From NCBI GenBank assembly GCA_965209065.1, contig OZ242373.1, positions 372,001-436,000 of the forward strand: a stretch of 64,000 nt of DNA, read 5' to 3'. A model generated the notes under the pieces. It had not been told where the DNA came from. It made no database searches and saw nothing but the letters and a program-made list of their open reading frames with translations. Position numbers and translations under genes: made by a program. The DNA comes from CBDBUR01 sp965209065 (GTDB lineage: Bacteria; Pseudomonadota; Alphaproteobacteria; JAPOUT01; G958296285). Positions 7,958 to 16,642 of the stretch are shown one piece after another; position 1 is the stretch's first letter, and the number at the start of each line of letters is the position of its first letter.

Positions 7958-8887
7958 CTAAAGCCAGTCGGACAGCACTTTATCTATTGCGGCGGCAAAC
8001 TCTAGAGGCTTATCCAACATAATGTGATGATGGGCATCGTCAATAGTAATTGTGGGGAAATCTGTTTTAGACCGCTCTTTAAGATATTCAACAACATTTA
8101 GCTCAACAAGATGGCTGTGCGCGCCGTGGATAATAGCTTTCGGCGTGTCAAGGGCGGAGAAGACGTTGCTATTTTCAATCCACCAGAAGCGTTCTTTTTC
8201 ATCGCGCTCCATAATCATTGGGTCAAACTTCCACGTCCAGCCTTCATCAAGCTGCTTGACGGAATGTTTCGCCATATACTCAAACAGGAAGGGGCAAGCA
8301 ACCGGCTGGGGCGGAGATAAAACATAACGCGAATAAATCGTCTCCCAATCGGGATAGACTCTGCGCTTATTGGAGGGGGAGGGTCTTTGCATTCGGTCGG
8401 ACGACAGCCACGCCTCAACGTTTTGTGGTTGCAACATAAAGACATCGCAAGCAAGCAGCCCACGCGCAACGTCAGGGTTGTGTGCGGTGAAATGAGTATA
8501 AATTCCGCCGCCAAAACTATGCCCGACCAAAAAAGGCTTTTGTTGTAAATTGAGCTTGTCTATAAAGCCGCCAACTTCTTTAATGCGCGCGGCAAGTTTA
8601 TAATCGGGGGCTTCGCCGCTATCGCCCATACCGCTTAGGTCAAAAGCGATGAGATGATATTTCTCAGCCAACAAGGGAGCGACAAAAGCCCAACAGCGTC
8701 TGTGCGATAAAAATCCGTGAAGCAAAAGCACCGGGGGGTTGGCTTTATCGCCCCACTCAAAATAACGGATAGGCACGCCATCAACATCCACCGACAGGTC
8801 CTTACGCGGCACGGACATCGCACGTTCAAACCATTCGGGCAGGTTGTCGCCGATGCCGTCAATTTCGCCTGCAGGAATTGCCATCAA
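7958..8887 (-). CDS. Alpha/beta hydrolase
   Basis: A 309-residue cytosolic hydrolase. The oxyanion segment LLLHGFLSHRRCW is near residue 55, the nucleophile elbow VGHSFGGG near residue 120 (Ser), and a C-terminal DDAHHHIMLDKP supplies the likely catalytic His. It resembles epoxide hydrolases and esterases of fatty-acid pathways, but the substrate is not identifiable. It lies three bases after the SDR stop and abuts the DUF1295 gene, so the three are one transcription unit. Confidence 0.85.
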   Translation of the reverse strand: MMAIPAGEIDGIGDNLPEWFERAMSVPRKDLSVDVDGVPIRYFEWGDKANPPVLLLHGFLSHRRCWAFVAPLLAEKYHLIAFDLSGMGDSGEAPDYKLAARIKEVGGFIDKLNLQQKPFLVGHSFGGGIYTHFTAHNPDVARGLLACDVFMLQPQNVEAWLSSDRMQRPSPSNKRRVYPDWETIYSRYVLSPPQPVACPFLFEYMAKHSVKQLDEGWTWKFDPMIMERDEKERFWWIENSNVFSALDTPKAIIHGAHSHLVELNVVEYLKERSKTDFPTITIDDAHHHIMLDKPLEFAAAIDKVLSDWL

Positions 8888-8890
8888 ACT

Positions 8891-9796
8891 TTATTTTTTA
8901 GTCGCAAGGGAAATCATTTTAGCGCTTTGCTCGCCGCCCATATTGTAAGGCTCGGCTTTCGACATATCGCTAATTTTATCCCAGTTTTCCTCAACGGCTT
9001 CGGCAGTGAGGTCGTTGCCGGTGCCGACAAAATAGCCTGCACCTTCCTCTACCTGCGCGACCGCGAAAGCCCCCGCGCCGGCAGATAGAATTTTGCCGGT
9101 CGGCGCGTCCTCGCTCACCAAATAGATAACCCCTGGCGTAACAAAATTGGGTTGAAGCATCTCCTCAGCTTGCGGCGGCATCAGCTCGGCGGTCATGCGC
9201 GTCCATGCCACAGGGGCAAGCGCGTTAATGCGAATGTTATCTTTTTGACCCTCGAGCTTCAAGGTATTCATAAAGCCGACAACTGCCAATTTCGCCGCGC
9301 CGTAATTGGTCTGCCCGAAATTGCCAAAAAGCCCCGACGAAGATGAAGTCACCATAATCCGTCCGTATTTTTGCTCGCGCATTATCGGCCAAACCGCTTT
9401 GGTCGGCTTGATGGTGCCCATCAAGTGAATGCCAACGACAAATTCAAAATCAGATATTTCCATTTTAGTGAAACTCTTATCGCGCAACACGCCGGCATTA
9501 TTGACGAGAACATCAATCCTGCCCCATTTATCCATCGTGTCTTTGACCATATTAGCAACGCCGGCATCATCGGTAACGCTAGAGCCGTTGGCGATGGCTT
9601 CGCCGCCGGCGGCTGTTATTTCCGCGACCACTTTATCTGCCATTTCGCTAGAGCCGCCGCTGCCATCAGCCGAGCCGCCCAAGTCATTGACGACAACTTT
9701 CGCACCGCGCCGCGCTAACTCTAACGCATGGCAACGACCCAAACCGCCGCCCGCGCCTGTTACAATGGCTACTTTGTCCGTAAAATCAATAGACAT
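8891..9796 (-). CDS. Short-chain dehydrogenase, 17-beta-HSD4/multifunctional-enzyme type
   Basis: A 301-residue NAD(P)-dependent dehydrogenase. It has the Rossmann motif VTGAGGGLGR, the insert NDLGGSADGSGGSS typical of the (3R)-hydroxyacyl-CoA dehydrogenase domain of peroxisomal multifunctional enzymes, VNNAGVLRDKSF, and the catalytic Ser (TSSSSG) and YGAAK (Tyr/Lys). It probably oxidises 3-hydroxyacyl-CoA in a beta-oxidation-like pathway. The start at 9796 has GGAGG ten bases upstream; the longer frame to 9862 is not supported. First gene of the operon with the hydrolase and DUF1295 protein. Confidence 0.88.
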   Translation of the reverse strand: MSIDFTDKVAIVTGAGGGLGRCHALELARRGAKVVVNDLGGSADGSGGSSEMADKVVAEITAAGGEAIANGSSVTDDAGVANMVKDTMDKWGRIDVLVNNAGVLRDKSFTKMEISDFEFVVGIHLMGTIKPTKAVWPIMREQKYGRIMVTSSSSGLFGNFGQTNYGAAKLAVVGFMNTLKLEGQKDNIRINALAPVAWTRMTAELMPPQAEEMLQPNFVTPGVIYLVSEDAPTGKILSAGAGAFAVAQVEEGAGYFVGTGNDLTAEAVEENWDKISDMSKAEPYNMGGEQSAKMISLATKK

Positions 9797-9881
9797 CTTG
9801 TGAAACCTCCCGTATAATAAATTTGCTTGAGAGAAGTATAACACTTCAACTTGAGGAGTCAAGATTTAAGAGGAGAGAAAT

Positions 9882-10493
9882 ATGAAGCTTTACAACACAA
9901 AGGGAGCACCGAACCCGCGCCGCGTTTTAATCTATCTTGCGGAGAAGGGACTCACCGACACAATTGAGTTAGAGGAAATTTCTATTATGAAGGGGGAGCA
10001 TAAGCAACCTGCTTACAGGGAGAAGAGTCCTTTGGGGCAAACGCCTTGTCTTGTGCTAGATGACGGGACGAGCATGACGGAATCGATTGCTATTTGTCGT
10101 TATTTAGAAGCGCTTCATCATGAGCCGCCTCTGTTCGGCACCAAGCCCAAGCAGATTGCCCTGATAGATATGTGGAGCAGGCGCTTTGAGCTCAGTTTGT
10201 TTATTGCTGTGGCGATGCATTTTCGACACACCCACCCGGCGATGGCAGAGCTAGAGCAGCAAAACAAAGAGTGGGGTTTGCTCAATAAGGAGCGCGGTAT
10301 TAAAATGATGAAGTTTGTCGATAGGTCTTTGGCGGGCAAGGAGTTTATCGCCGGAGATTATTCTTTCGCGGATATTGTGGGGCTCACGACCTTAGATTTC
10401 GCGACAGCCACGGGAATTCCTATTCCTGATGAGCTAGAAAATCTGTCTGCCTATCACCAGAGGCTTCTAGCGCGTCCTTCTGCAAAAGTTTAG
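9882..10493 (+). CDS. Glutathione S-transferase family protein
   Basis: A 203-residue protein with an N-terminal thioredoxin-like domain (MKLYNTKGAPNPRRVLIYLAEKG, SPLGQTPCLVLDDGTSMTESIAICRYLE) and a C-terminal helical domain ending in IAGDYSFADIVGLTTLDFA. The ES of MTESIA is the usual glutathione-contacting pair. It probably conjugates or reduces an electrophile with glutathione; the substrate is unknown. GAGGAG precedes the start. It is divergent from the SDR operon and stands just upstream of a small outer-membrane protein. Confidence 0.88.
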   Translation: MKLYNTKGAPNPRRVLIYLAEKGLTDTIELEEISIMKGEHKQPAYREKSPLGQTPCLVLDDGTSMTESIAICRYLEALHHEPPLFGTKPKQIALIDMWSRRFELSLFIAVAMHFRHTHPAMAELEQQNKEWGLLNKERGIKMMKFVDRSLAGKEFIAGDYSFADIVGLTTLDFATATGIPIPDELENLSAYHQRLLARPSAKV

Positions 10494-10496
10494 CTG

Positions 10497-10505
10497 TGCT
10501 ATGAT
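10497..10505 (+). promoter_or_regulatory. Extended -10 (TGC-TATGAT) six bases before the next start codon
   Basis: The box ends at 10505 and the ATG is at 10512, so transcription would begin at or next to the ATG. The bases between are GAGAGA, too close to act as a normal ribosome-binding site. See the leaderless-mRNA finding. Confidence 0.4.
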
Positions 10506-10511
10506 GAGAGA

Positions 10512-11135
10512 ATGTTGCGATTCTTATTTCTAGCATTATGTTTATTCGTTAGCGGCACGGCCGTTAGCGGCGCAGCCGTTGGAGCGGATAGGGGAGATAT
10601 TTATAAACAGATAAAGTCTCTGCAGTTGGAGTTTCTTTTGCCGTTAGAGCAAACTTTTTTTGTCGAGCTCACGGGTTTAGCAGAGGACAGCTTCAATGAC
10701 GATGAGGGTGCGCATCAGTTCGGTTATGGCGGCAGCTTGGCTTTGAGCTGGGTAGCCTATTCCGACACTTTTGGTTTGCGTCCTGCTTTAGATATATCGG
10801 GAGCTTATTCCACACGGAGCGACATAAATGTTATCAGCGCTAAAGGGTTGGCTTTGCTTTATTTAGATTTTGGTTATCTGCAGTTTAATCCTTTTATCGG
10901 CGCGGGTGGCGGCTATAGCTATGTCTTTGACGATGCCGATGGCGATAAAGACAATGGCGGCGGTTTTATTGTCGTGGGAGACGCCGGCGTGAGTTTCGCC
11001 GCAAGTAGATTTTTGGGGCTGACGATAGGCTATCGCTATATTTACGGCATAACAGACGTGAAGCTAGACACAAGAGTCGGTGACTTGAAGCTCACCACGC
11101 ACCAAGCGCGCATTGGAATTAGGATGCGGTTTTAA
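10512..11135 (+). CDS. Small outer-membrane beta-barrel protein
   Basis: A 207-residue protein with a signal peptide (hydrophobic FLFLALCLFVSG, cleavage likely after the SGAAVGA stretch). The rest alternates polar and apolar residues with glycines and aromatic residues (LALSWVAYSDTFGLRPALDISGAY, FIGAGGGYSYVF, GLTIGYRYIYG) and ends in Phe, as outer-membrane barrels do for BAM recognition. Eight strands would fit the length. No specific family or substrate is recognised. Another protein of this kind is at 39227. It may be transcribed alone as a leaderless message. Confidence 0.65.
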   Translation: MLRFLFLALCLFVSGTAVSGAAVGADRGDIYKQIKSLQLEFLLPLEQTFFVELTGLAEDSFNDDEGAHQFGYGGSLALSWVAYSDTFGLRPALDISGAYSTRSDINVISAKGLALLYLDFGYLQFNPFIGAGGGYSYVFDDADGDKDNGGGFIVVGDAGVSFAASRFLGLTIGYRYIYGITDVKLDTRVGDLKLTTHQARIGIRMRF

Positions 11136-11137
11136 TC

Positions 11138-11213
11138 TGGTGGGCGGTGCTGGGCTTGAACCAGCGACCTCAGCGATGTGAACACTGCGCTCTACCAACT
11201 GAGCTAACCGCCC
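11138..11213 (-). tRNA. tRNA-Val (anticodon CAC)
   Basis: Seventy-six bases on the minus strand fold into a full cloverleaf: acceptor GGGCGGT/ACCGCCC with A discriminator and encoded CCA, D-arm GCTC..GAGC, anticodon stem CAGTG/CGCTG with loop TTCACAT, and a T-arm with loop TTCAAGC. The anticodon CAC reads GUG (valine). It sits between the barrel gene and gph, overlapping neither. Confidence 0.95.
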
Positions 11214-11228
11214 CCACTTCATTTAACC

Positions 11229-11900
11229 TTAAACGGGTAAGGATAATTTCTCAAGGGCTAGAGGAAGCTCGCGCCAATGGTCGATAAGAATATCGGCGCC
11301 CAGCTCCTCAATCGGCTCAAGAGAATAGCCAAAACGAACTGCAATAACAGGTATGCCACAATTATGAGCAAAATCAATATCGGTTTTGCTGTCGCCAATC
11401 ATAATCATTTGGCGCGAGGTGGCGTTCATCGCGCGCGTGATGGTGTCGAGCGTTTCCTTTTCGGGCTTAGCGGGCATGCCATCGCGTCTGCCGCGGATAT
11501 GCTTGAAAAACCGCGTGAGGTTAAAGCCCTCCAGCACCTTCTCGGCAGGAAACTGACGCTTGTTCGTGCACACACTCATCGGCACGTCCGCCTTGAACAG
11601 CATCTCAAGCACAGACACCACTTCGGGGTAGGGCTTGGAAAGCTTCGTGCAATTCTCAAGATAGCCCTCAAGAAAATCAGCTTCAATCTCTGCCAAAAGG
11701 GTGTCGCTAATCTCTATGCCCTTCGCCTCAAAGCCACGCTGGATAAGATTAATCGCGCCACCACCAATAAAATCGCGCAAGTTTTCGTGAGGAATATCCG
11801 CGCCACGCGCGGTCATCACCCGCTGTAGCTGCGCGAGCAAGTCAGGCGCAGTATCAACTAAGGTGCCATCAAGGTCAAAAATAAGCACTTTATCTTTCAT
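11229..11900 (-). CDS. gph: Phosphoglycolate phosphatase, HAD superfamily
   Basis: A 223-residue HAD phosphatase. Motif I LIFDLDGTLVDTAPD carries the nucleophile and acid/base aspartates at the N-terminus; motif II CTNKR is near residue 113, motif III Lys is in KPEKETL, and motif IV MIGDSKTDIDFA coordinates Mg. Length and sequence fit Gph, which removes 2-phosphoglycolate formed during DNA repair or by oxygenase reactions. Related HAD phosphatases cannot be fully excluded. It is divergent from the AsmA-like gene. Confidence 0.88.
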   Translation of the reverse strand: MKDKVLIFDLDGTLVDTAPDLLAQLQRVMTARGADIPHENLRDFIGGGAINLIQRGFEAKGIEISDTLLAEIEADFLEGYLENCTKLSKPYPEVVSVLEMLFKADVPMSVCTNKRQFPAEKVLEGFNLTRFFKHIRGRRDGMPAKPEKETLDTITRAMNATSRQMIMIGDSKTDIDFAHNCGIPVIAVRFGYSLEPIEELGADILIDHWRELPLALEKLSLPV

Positions 11901-11955
11901 ATTAACGATTTAGAAACCATATATTGGATAGAATCAATTCCAAGATGAGAATATT

Positions 11956-14388
11956 ATGTTGAAAACATTTTTTTCTATTATATCAGTAGTTTTTCTAGTT
12001 TGGGTTGGGATTGTTTATATTCTACCACAAACCGATACCGCGCGGCGCATTCATTTTGGCATTGAAAACCGATTAAGCAAGCAGCTCGGCGGCGAGGTTA
12101 AAATTGAAAATATTACTTTTGGGCTTTTTTATGTGAAAGCGGAAAACCTGCGCCTCAACAAAGAGGGCAGAGATGTTTTGACTATCCCCTATGCCAAAGC
12201 CCTGCTGAATCTGTCGGCGCTGTTTAGCAGGAGAATTCACTGGTTTGAGATTGTGGTAAATAAACCGCAGCTTAATTTGGTTGGGGTTGCTGCTTGGGAG
12301 AAGAGAGACGGCTTGCTTGCATCGGGTCGGTTTTTGGCGCCCCTGCTTGGGTTTCACTTGGTTCAAGTGCGCGCGGGTGCGGTGCGTTATAACCTAGAAA
12401 CATGGGAGAACATCAACGGCTCTATTGCCGCGGGGAAATCGAAGCCGATAGAAGCCGAGTTGAGTTTCTGGTTTAGGCAAAAAAAATATAAGAGTCAGGT
12501 GTCTTTGGCGGCGCTGGATAGCAATAAGCCGCTTGCGATGGCGCTCAAGGTGCGTGAGGAAGGCGAGGGCAGATACCTATCGCTGAATGGCTTTTGGCAA
12601 GACTTAACTTTCACTAACTTTTATGGCGCGGGGGAAGGTCAAAACAGAAACTATTATTTCAAGACCAATCATATAAAAATTAACAGCAATAACTCTACTT
12701 TCATTTTTGATGATACTGATATAAAACTTACGAACTGGCATTTCACCGCCGAAGGTTCGGGCGATATTTTTGGAGATGTTTATTTCAATATAAAAGATGG
12801 CACAGGAAATTATCAAAAACTAACTTTGGCGAATATAACAGGGCAAGGTGTGGTCGGCTCTGGAAAAGTTGAAATAAACAATATCAAAGCTAACGTCCAA
12901 ACGAGTAAAAAGATAATCGGTAAGATAGCGGGCAGGGTCAAGGTTGAAAAAAATAAAACTCAAGCAGAGCTTGATTTCACGCACCCTAAGCTTGAAGCTT
13001 TTTTGCGCGCGCGCGGGTTTGGTTTTAATATGCCTTTAGGGGCGGCGCGGCTCAAAACTTCGCTAGAGATAGAGGGCGAGACTTTAACCACGCTTCAAGC
13101 GCAGGGGAAAATTGGCAAAAGCGCGGTCAGCTTCAATCTAAAGGGCGATGTGATTATCTCCACGTGGCAAGCTGACAATAGCCGTGAGCTGATAAAGCAG
13201 TTGTCTCTCCCGCGTTTTTTATATTCGGCGGGCGATGGGCGCGTGGTGTGGAAGCTCAAGCGCGGGAAGGATAAGAGCGCGCTGTTTGGTTTGCGCGCGC
13301 AATTTGGTGCGGCGCGATATTTCGCGCAAGGCAAATTAGGTGAATTCACAAAGCCGCTATATTTTGACGGCAAGGTGAAGTTCCATAATAGCTGGAGCAA
13401 GGGCATTGGCAAAATTATTGTGGAGGGCGGCGCTTTAAGCGCAGGGTTGAATATGGATAGCCTGCGTTTAGATAAACTGCCGGCGCGCGATGCGTTTGAT
13501 AATCTACAAGCTACGTTTAATATATTTGTTAAAAATATGACTTACGGCAAGCACAACTTTAAGCGCGTAGAGAGTCAGCTCTATGCCGACGGCAAACATT
13601 GGCGTATCAAAAACATTGAGGGGCAATTCGCCAAAGGCGCTTTCACGGCGGCGGCTGATGTATCGTTCAAAAACAAAGTGCCGCATTATGCTTTAGCTCT
13701 CAAGCTAAGCGATGTTGATAGTGCTTTGCTTATGAATAGCGTGCTAAATAAAAGTGTGATGGAAGGTAAGTTTGATTTAACCACGCGCCTATCTGCTTAT
13801 GGCACGAGTCAAAAGGAGATTTTACAAACGCTTATCGGGCGCGGTGAAATGGTTATGCGTGATGGAAAAATTATCGGCTTTGATGCCAGCTTGCTTAATC
13901 AATCCTTGCCGCAGCTAGAGCTGTTTTCTTTTCTAGGCATTGTGATAAATTACGCCTTTAATAATGGCGCGACCACATTTGATAAAGGGCGCGGGCGGTT
14001 TCATATTCATCAAGGGCAGCTTAAAACAGAGCCGGTGCGCTTTAAGAGCAAAAACCTTGACGCGCGGTTAGATTTCAACGCCGACTTGATTAAGCAAGAA
14101 ATAGGCGCGCGCTTTCAATTTAAGCTTCCCTTAAAGCCTGATTACCCGGCGCTTGGCTGGCGGCTCAAGTTTTCGCGCAAGGGGGCAGGTTGGGTTTCGG
14201 CTCATCAAGGCTTTCAGAGCAAGGCTTTAGAAAAAGCAATCGCTAGTGATATTATTAACGGCGGCATCAACGAAATTAAAACCAAAGCCAACATCTATCG
14301 CCTGCCGCTTGAGCTTCAAGATTTACTGCGCGCCGCGCGTAAGAAAAATAATTTGAGCTTGGAGCTAGAATTAGATTTAGCTTCTTAA
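11956..14388 (+). CDS. AsmA-family envelope protein
   Basis: An 810-residue protein with one N-terminal membrane anchor (FFSIISVVFLVWVGIVYIL) and a long periplasmic part of beta-strand character, as in AsmA/TamB-type bridge-like lipid-transport proteins. The AsmA C-terminal pattern is visible around residues 600-650: GKFDLTTRLSAYG followed by LIGRGEMVMRDGKIIGFD, and RGRFHIHQGQLKTEPVRF. It likely helps phospholipid movement to, or biogenesis of, the outer membrane; this is family-level inference. No partner gene is adjacent; its stop is four bases from the stop of fumC on the other strand. Confidence 0.8.
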   Translation: MLKTFFSIISVVFLVWVGIVYILPQTDTARRIHFGIENRLSKQLGGEVKIENITFGLFYVKAENLRLNKEGRDVLTIPYAKALLNLSALFSRRIHWFEIVVNKPQLNLVGVAAWEKRDGLLASGRFLAPLLGFHLVQVRAGAVRYNLETWENINGSIAAGKSKPIEAELSFWFRQKKYKSQVSLAALDSNKPLAMALKVREEGEGRYLSLNGFWQDLTFTNFYGAGEGQNRNYYFKTNHIKINSNNSTFIFDDTDIKLTNWHFTAEGSGDIFGDVYFNIKDGTGNYQKLTLANITGQGVVGSGKVEINNIKANVQTSKKIIGKIAGRVKVEKNKTQAELDFTHPKLEAFLRARGFGFNMPLGAARLKTSLEIEGETLTTLQAQGKIGKSAVSFNLKGDVIISTWQADNSRELIKQLSLPRFLYSAGDGRVVWKLKRGKDKSALFGLRAQFGAARYFAQGKLGEFTKPLYFDGKVKFHNSWSKGIGKIIVEGGALSAGLNMDSLRLDKLPARDAFDNLQATFNIFVKNMTYGKHNFKRVESQLYADGKHWRIKNIEGQFAKGAFTAAADVSFKNKVPHYALALKLSDVDSALLMNSVLNKSVMEGKFDLTTRLSAYGTSQKEILQTLIGRGEMVMRDGKIIGFDASLLNQSLPQLELFSFLGIVINYAFNNGATTFDKGRGRFHIHQGQLKTEPVRFKSKNLDARLDFNADLIKQEIGARFQFKLPLKPDYPALGWRLKFSRKGAGWVSAHQGFQSKALEKAIASDIINGGINEIKTKANIYRLPLELQDLLRAARKKNNLSLELELDLAS

Positions 14389-14392
14389 CTTT

Positions 14393-15781
14393 TTATTTTT
14401 CACCTAGCATCTTTTCGGGGCGGACAATTTCATCAAACTCATCTGCCGATACCAACCCCGACTGAACGGCTTCCTCGCGTAAGGTTGTGCCATTCTCGTG
14501 TGCGCGTTTAGCAATTTGCGCCGCCTTGTCATAACCAATTTTAGGTGCCAAAGCAGTTACCAACATCAAAGAGGACTTCATCAAGCTATCAATTTTAGCA
14601 AGATTAGGCTTGATACCCTCAAGACAATTATTTGTAAAACTCTCCGCGCCATCAGCCGCCAGACGAATAGACTGGAGCAAGTTGTAAATCAAAACCGGCT
14701 TGAACACATTAAGCTCGAAATGCCCCTGACTGCCGGCAAGCGCAATCGTGCTGTGATTGCCGATAATCTGCGCCGCCGCCATCGTTAGAGCCTCGCACTG
14801 GGTCGGGTTCACCTTGCCCGGCATAATGGAAGAACCGGGCTCATTGGCGGGCAAAAGGAGCTCACCGAGCCCGGCGCGCGGTCCCGAGCCGAGCAGGCGA
14901 ATATCATTTGCGATTTTGAACAAGGAAGCGCCGAGCACGCTCAGCAGCCCCGACATTTCCACAACCGCATCGTGCGCGGCGAGCGCTTCGAATTTATTGG
15001 GCGCACTGGTAAAAGGGAGAGAGGTAATTTTCGCGACCTCATCGGCGAAGTGTTGCGCGAAGCCCTGCGGCGCGTTGAGCCCGGTGCCGACCGCCGTTCC
15101 TCCTTGCGCCAGCTCCATCAGGCGCGGCAAGCCGCCTTGAATGCGCGCGATATTATTTTTCACCTGCTGTGCATAGCCCGAAAACTCCTGCCCGAGCGTA
15201 AGCGGCGTGGCATCTTGTAAATGCGTCCTGCCGATTTTGATAATGTCGCTAAATTTGCCCGCCTTGCTCTCAAGCGTCCCGAGCAAATGCGAGAGCTTCG
15301 GCAAAAGCCGCTCGTGGATTTCCTTCGCGGCGGCGATAGACATCGCGGTAGGAAAAACATCATTAGACGACTGGCTACAATTAACGTGGTCGTTTGGATG
15401 GACAGGCTCTTTGCTCCCCATCGTGCCGCCGGCGAGTTCAATCGCGCGATTAGAGATAACCTCGTTGGCGTTCATATTGCTTTGGGTTCCGCTGCCGGTC
15501 TGCCACACGACAAGCGGAAAGTGCGCATCGAGCTTGCCGTCAATAACTTCGCGTGCCGCCTGCTCTATCAGCGCGGCGAGCTCGGCGGGGATTTTGTCTG
15601 CGCCGACATTCACGCGCGCCGCCGCGAGTTTCACAATGCCAAGCGCGTGCACCAGCGCGAGCGGCATTTTCTCATCGCTGATTTTGAAGTTCTGCAAGCT
15701 GCGTTGGGTCTGCGCGCCCCAATACTTATCGGCGGGGACATCGATTTGCCCGATGGAATCGGTTTCAGCTCTGGTTGTCAT
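14393..15781 (-). CDS. fumC: Fumarate hydratase class II
   Basis: A 462-residue lyase of the fumarase/aspartase superfamily. It starts TRAETDSIGQIDVPADKYWGAQTQRS, has the GRTHLQDATPLTLGQE segment and the signature GSSIMPGKVNPTQCEA with the catalytic Ser loop. SGTQSNMNANEVISNRA and NDVFPTA confirm fumarase rather than argininosuccinase. It hydrates fumarate to malate in the citric-acid cycle. Its ATG overlaps the TGA stop of sspB, so it is translated from the sspB-fumC message; it is convergent with the AsmA-like gene. Confidence 0.97.
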   Translation of the reverse strand: MTTRAETDSIGQIDVPADKYWGAQTQRSLQNFKISDEKMPLALVHALGIVKLAAARVNVGADKIPAELAALIEQAAREVIDGKLDAHFPLVVWQTGSGTQSNMNANEVISNRAIELAGGTMGSKEPVHPNDHVNCSQSSNDVFPTAMSIAAAKEIHERLLPKLSHLLGTLESKAGKFSDIIKIGRTHLQDATPLTLGQEFSGYAQQVKNNIARIQGGLPRLMELAQGGTAVGTGLNAPQGFAQHFADEVAKITSLPFTSAPNKFEALAAHDAVVEMSGLLSVLGASLFKIANDIRLLGSGPRAGLGELLLPANEPGSSIMPGKVNPTQCEALTMAAAQIIGNHSTIALAGSQGHFELNVFKPVLIYNLLQSIRLAADGAESFTNNCLEGIKPNLAKIDSLMKSSLMLVTALAPKIGYDKAAQIAKRAHENGTTLREEAVQSGLVSADEFDEIVRPEKMLGEK

Positions 15782-16215
15782 TTTTTGTTGCGGAAAGCGT
15801 CTAGCTCAACGACCTGTCCGTTAGAGGTGGGCTGTCTATCGGGGTCGGGCGGGGGCAGGTCGCTGGCGGAGACGTTCGCCGCCATGCGCAAAGAGAAAGA
15901 AGCGTGGGGGTCGGCGAAGCCGGTCAAAGCCTTGAAAGGCACGATTAAGCGTTCGGGTCTGTTGTCGAAATAAAGAGTAATGGCGAATTTATCGTCCTCG
16001 ACGATAAGCGCCTCATATTGTTTTTGTATAACGACGGTCATTTCGTCGGGGTATCGTTTTTTGAGCCAGTGTGCGAGCTGGCATGCGCTAGTTTTGAACG
16101 AGAGGTAGAAGTGGTGTTCGCCGGGCAGACCTTTCTCTTGAGTTTGCTTTAAGATATTGCGGACGACTCCGCGCAGGGCGTCATAAACGAGGGTGTCGTA
16201 ATTGATGAGTTTCAT
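15778..16215 (-). CDS. sspB: SspB, alphaproteobacterial ssrA-tag adaptor of ClpXP
   Basis: A 145-residue protein resembling the Caulobacter-type SspB-alpha: LRGVVRNILK, GLPGEHHFYLSFKT, YPDEMTVVIQKQYEALIVEDDKF and IVPFKALTGFADPHASF. It tethers ssrA-tagged proteins to the ClpXP protease. The C-terminal 30 residues form a flexible tail (DLPPPDPDRQPT) ending in VVELDAFRNKK, the likely ClpX-docking peptide. It is directly downstream of ssrA on the same strand, and overlaps fumC by four bases. A promoter with TATAAT seven bases before its ATG is listed separately. Confidence 0.92.
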   Translation of the reverse strand: MKLINYDTLVYDALRGVVRNILKQTQEKGLPGEHHFYLSFKTSACQLAHWLKKRYPDEMTVVIQKQYEALIVEDDKFAITLYFDNRPERLIVPFKALTGFADPHASFSLRMAANVSASDLPPPDPDRQPTSNGQVVELDAFRNKK

Positions 16216-16222
16216 AGGGGGG

Positions 16223-16251
16223 ATTATAGCGCAAGGGCGAGGAAAAGTGAA
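16223..16251 (-). promoter_or_regulatory. sspB promoter (TTCACT-17-TATAAT), TSS at the start codon
   Basis: On the minus strand TTCACT (16246-16251) is followed after 17 bases by a perfect TATAAT (16223-16228), which ends seven bases before the ATG at 16215. The intervening bases are a run of C with no ribosome-binding site, so the message is probably leaderless. It also separates sspB from the ssrA terminator. Confidence 0.6.
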
Positions 16252-16265
16252 GTTGAGGGTAGGAA

Positions 16266-16576
16266 TAAAAAGGCAGGCTTTCTGTTGCCGAGTGCCTGCC
16301 GAACTCCGCCGCGATCAGTCAAAGCGAAAGCGGGCTTAAACGAAGTCTAGCGACCGCTTACGCAGCAGCTTGGACCTCTACGACATTGTTGTCATTGGCG
16401 TTTATAGCCTTGATTCGATAACGGCGAAGTCGCACCGAGCAAAAGAAACCATTTTTGAGCTCCTGTCGATTCTGTTTCGCCCCCAATTAAGTTAATGGTG
16501 GAGGCGTCGGGTTCTGCCCCCGAGTCCAGTTAGCCTATTGTATAGTCCGTTTATTGCCGTAGTCCTGTGAGGGACC
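16266..16576 (-). ncRNA. ssrA: tmRNA, two-piece circularly permuted form
   Basis: On the minus strand the acceptor piece comes first: a T-arm (TCGGG/CCCGA) and CGCCTCC-A-CCA ending at 16496. After an 11-base spacer (16485-16495) the coding piece starts at 16484 with GGGGGCG, which pairs with CGCCTCC to rebuild the acceptor stem. The tag frame, 16399 down to 16358, begins at the GCC resume codon and encodes ANDNNVVEVQAAA before TAA. The permuted order is characteristic of alphaproteobacteria. tmRNA rescues stalled ribosomes with SmpB (58842-59291) and tags products for ClpXP, helped by the adjacent SspB. The exact 5' end and processed ends are estimated. The T-loop (GGCAGAA) lacks the usual TTC. 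Confidence 0.95.
16267..16300 (-). terminator. Rho-independent terminator of ssrA
   Basis: GGCAGGC (minus strand, 16300-16294) pairs perfectly with GCCTGCC (16278-16272) and is followed by TTTTT (16271-16267). It ends the tmRNA transcript just before the sspB promoter. Confidence 0.85.
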
Positions 16577-16579
16577 TTT

Positions 16580-16610
16580 ATAATATGGGGGATTTTTCGG
16601 AAAATGTCAA
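16580..16610 (-). promoter_or_regulatory. ssrA promoter (TTGACA-19-TATTAT)
   Basis: A perfect -35 TTGACA (minus strand, 16610-16605) and TATTAT (16585-16580) are separated by 19 bases. The expected start, near 16573-16576, coincides with the 5' side of a GTCC..GGAC stem of the acceptor piece. The long spacer is slightly unusual. Confidence 0.6.
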
Positions 16611-16642
16611 GAGGGGGGACTCTTTCGTCACCCCCGCTCTCC

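Noticed and set aside
14498..15973. Several long plus-strand open frames opposite fumC and sspB
   Set aside because: They lie antisense to well-conserved enzymes, have no recognisable domains and arise from codon bias of the minus-strand genes.
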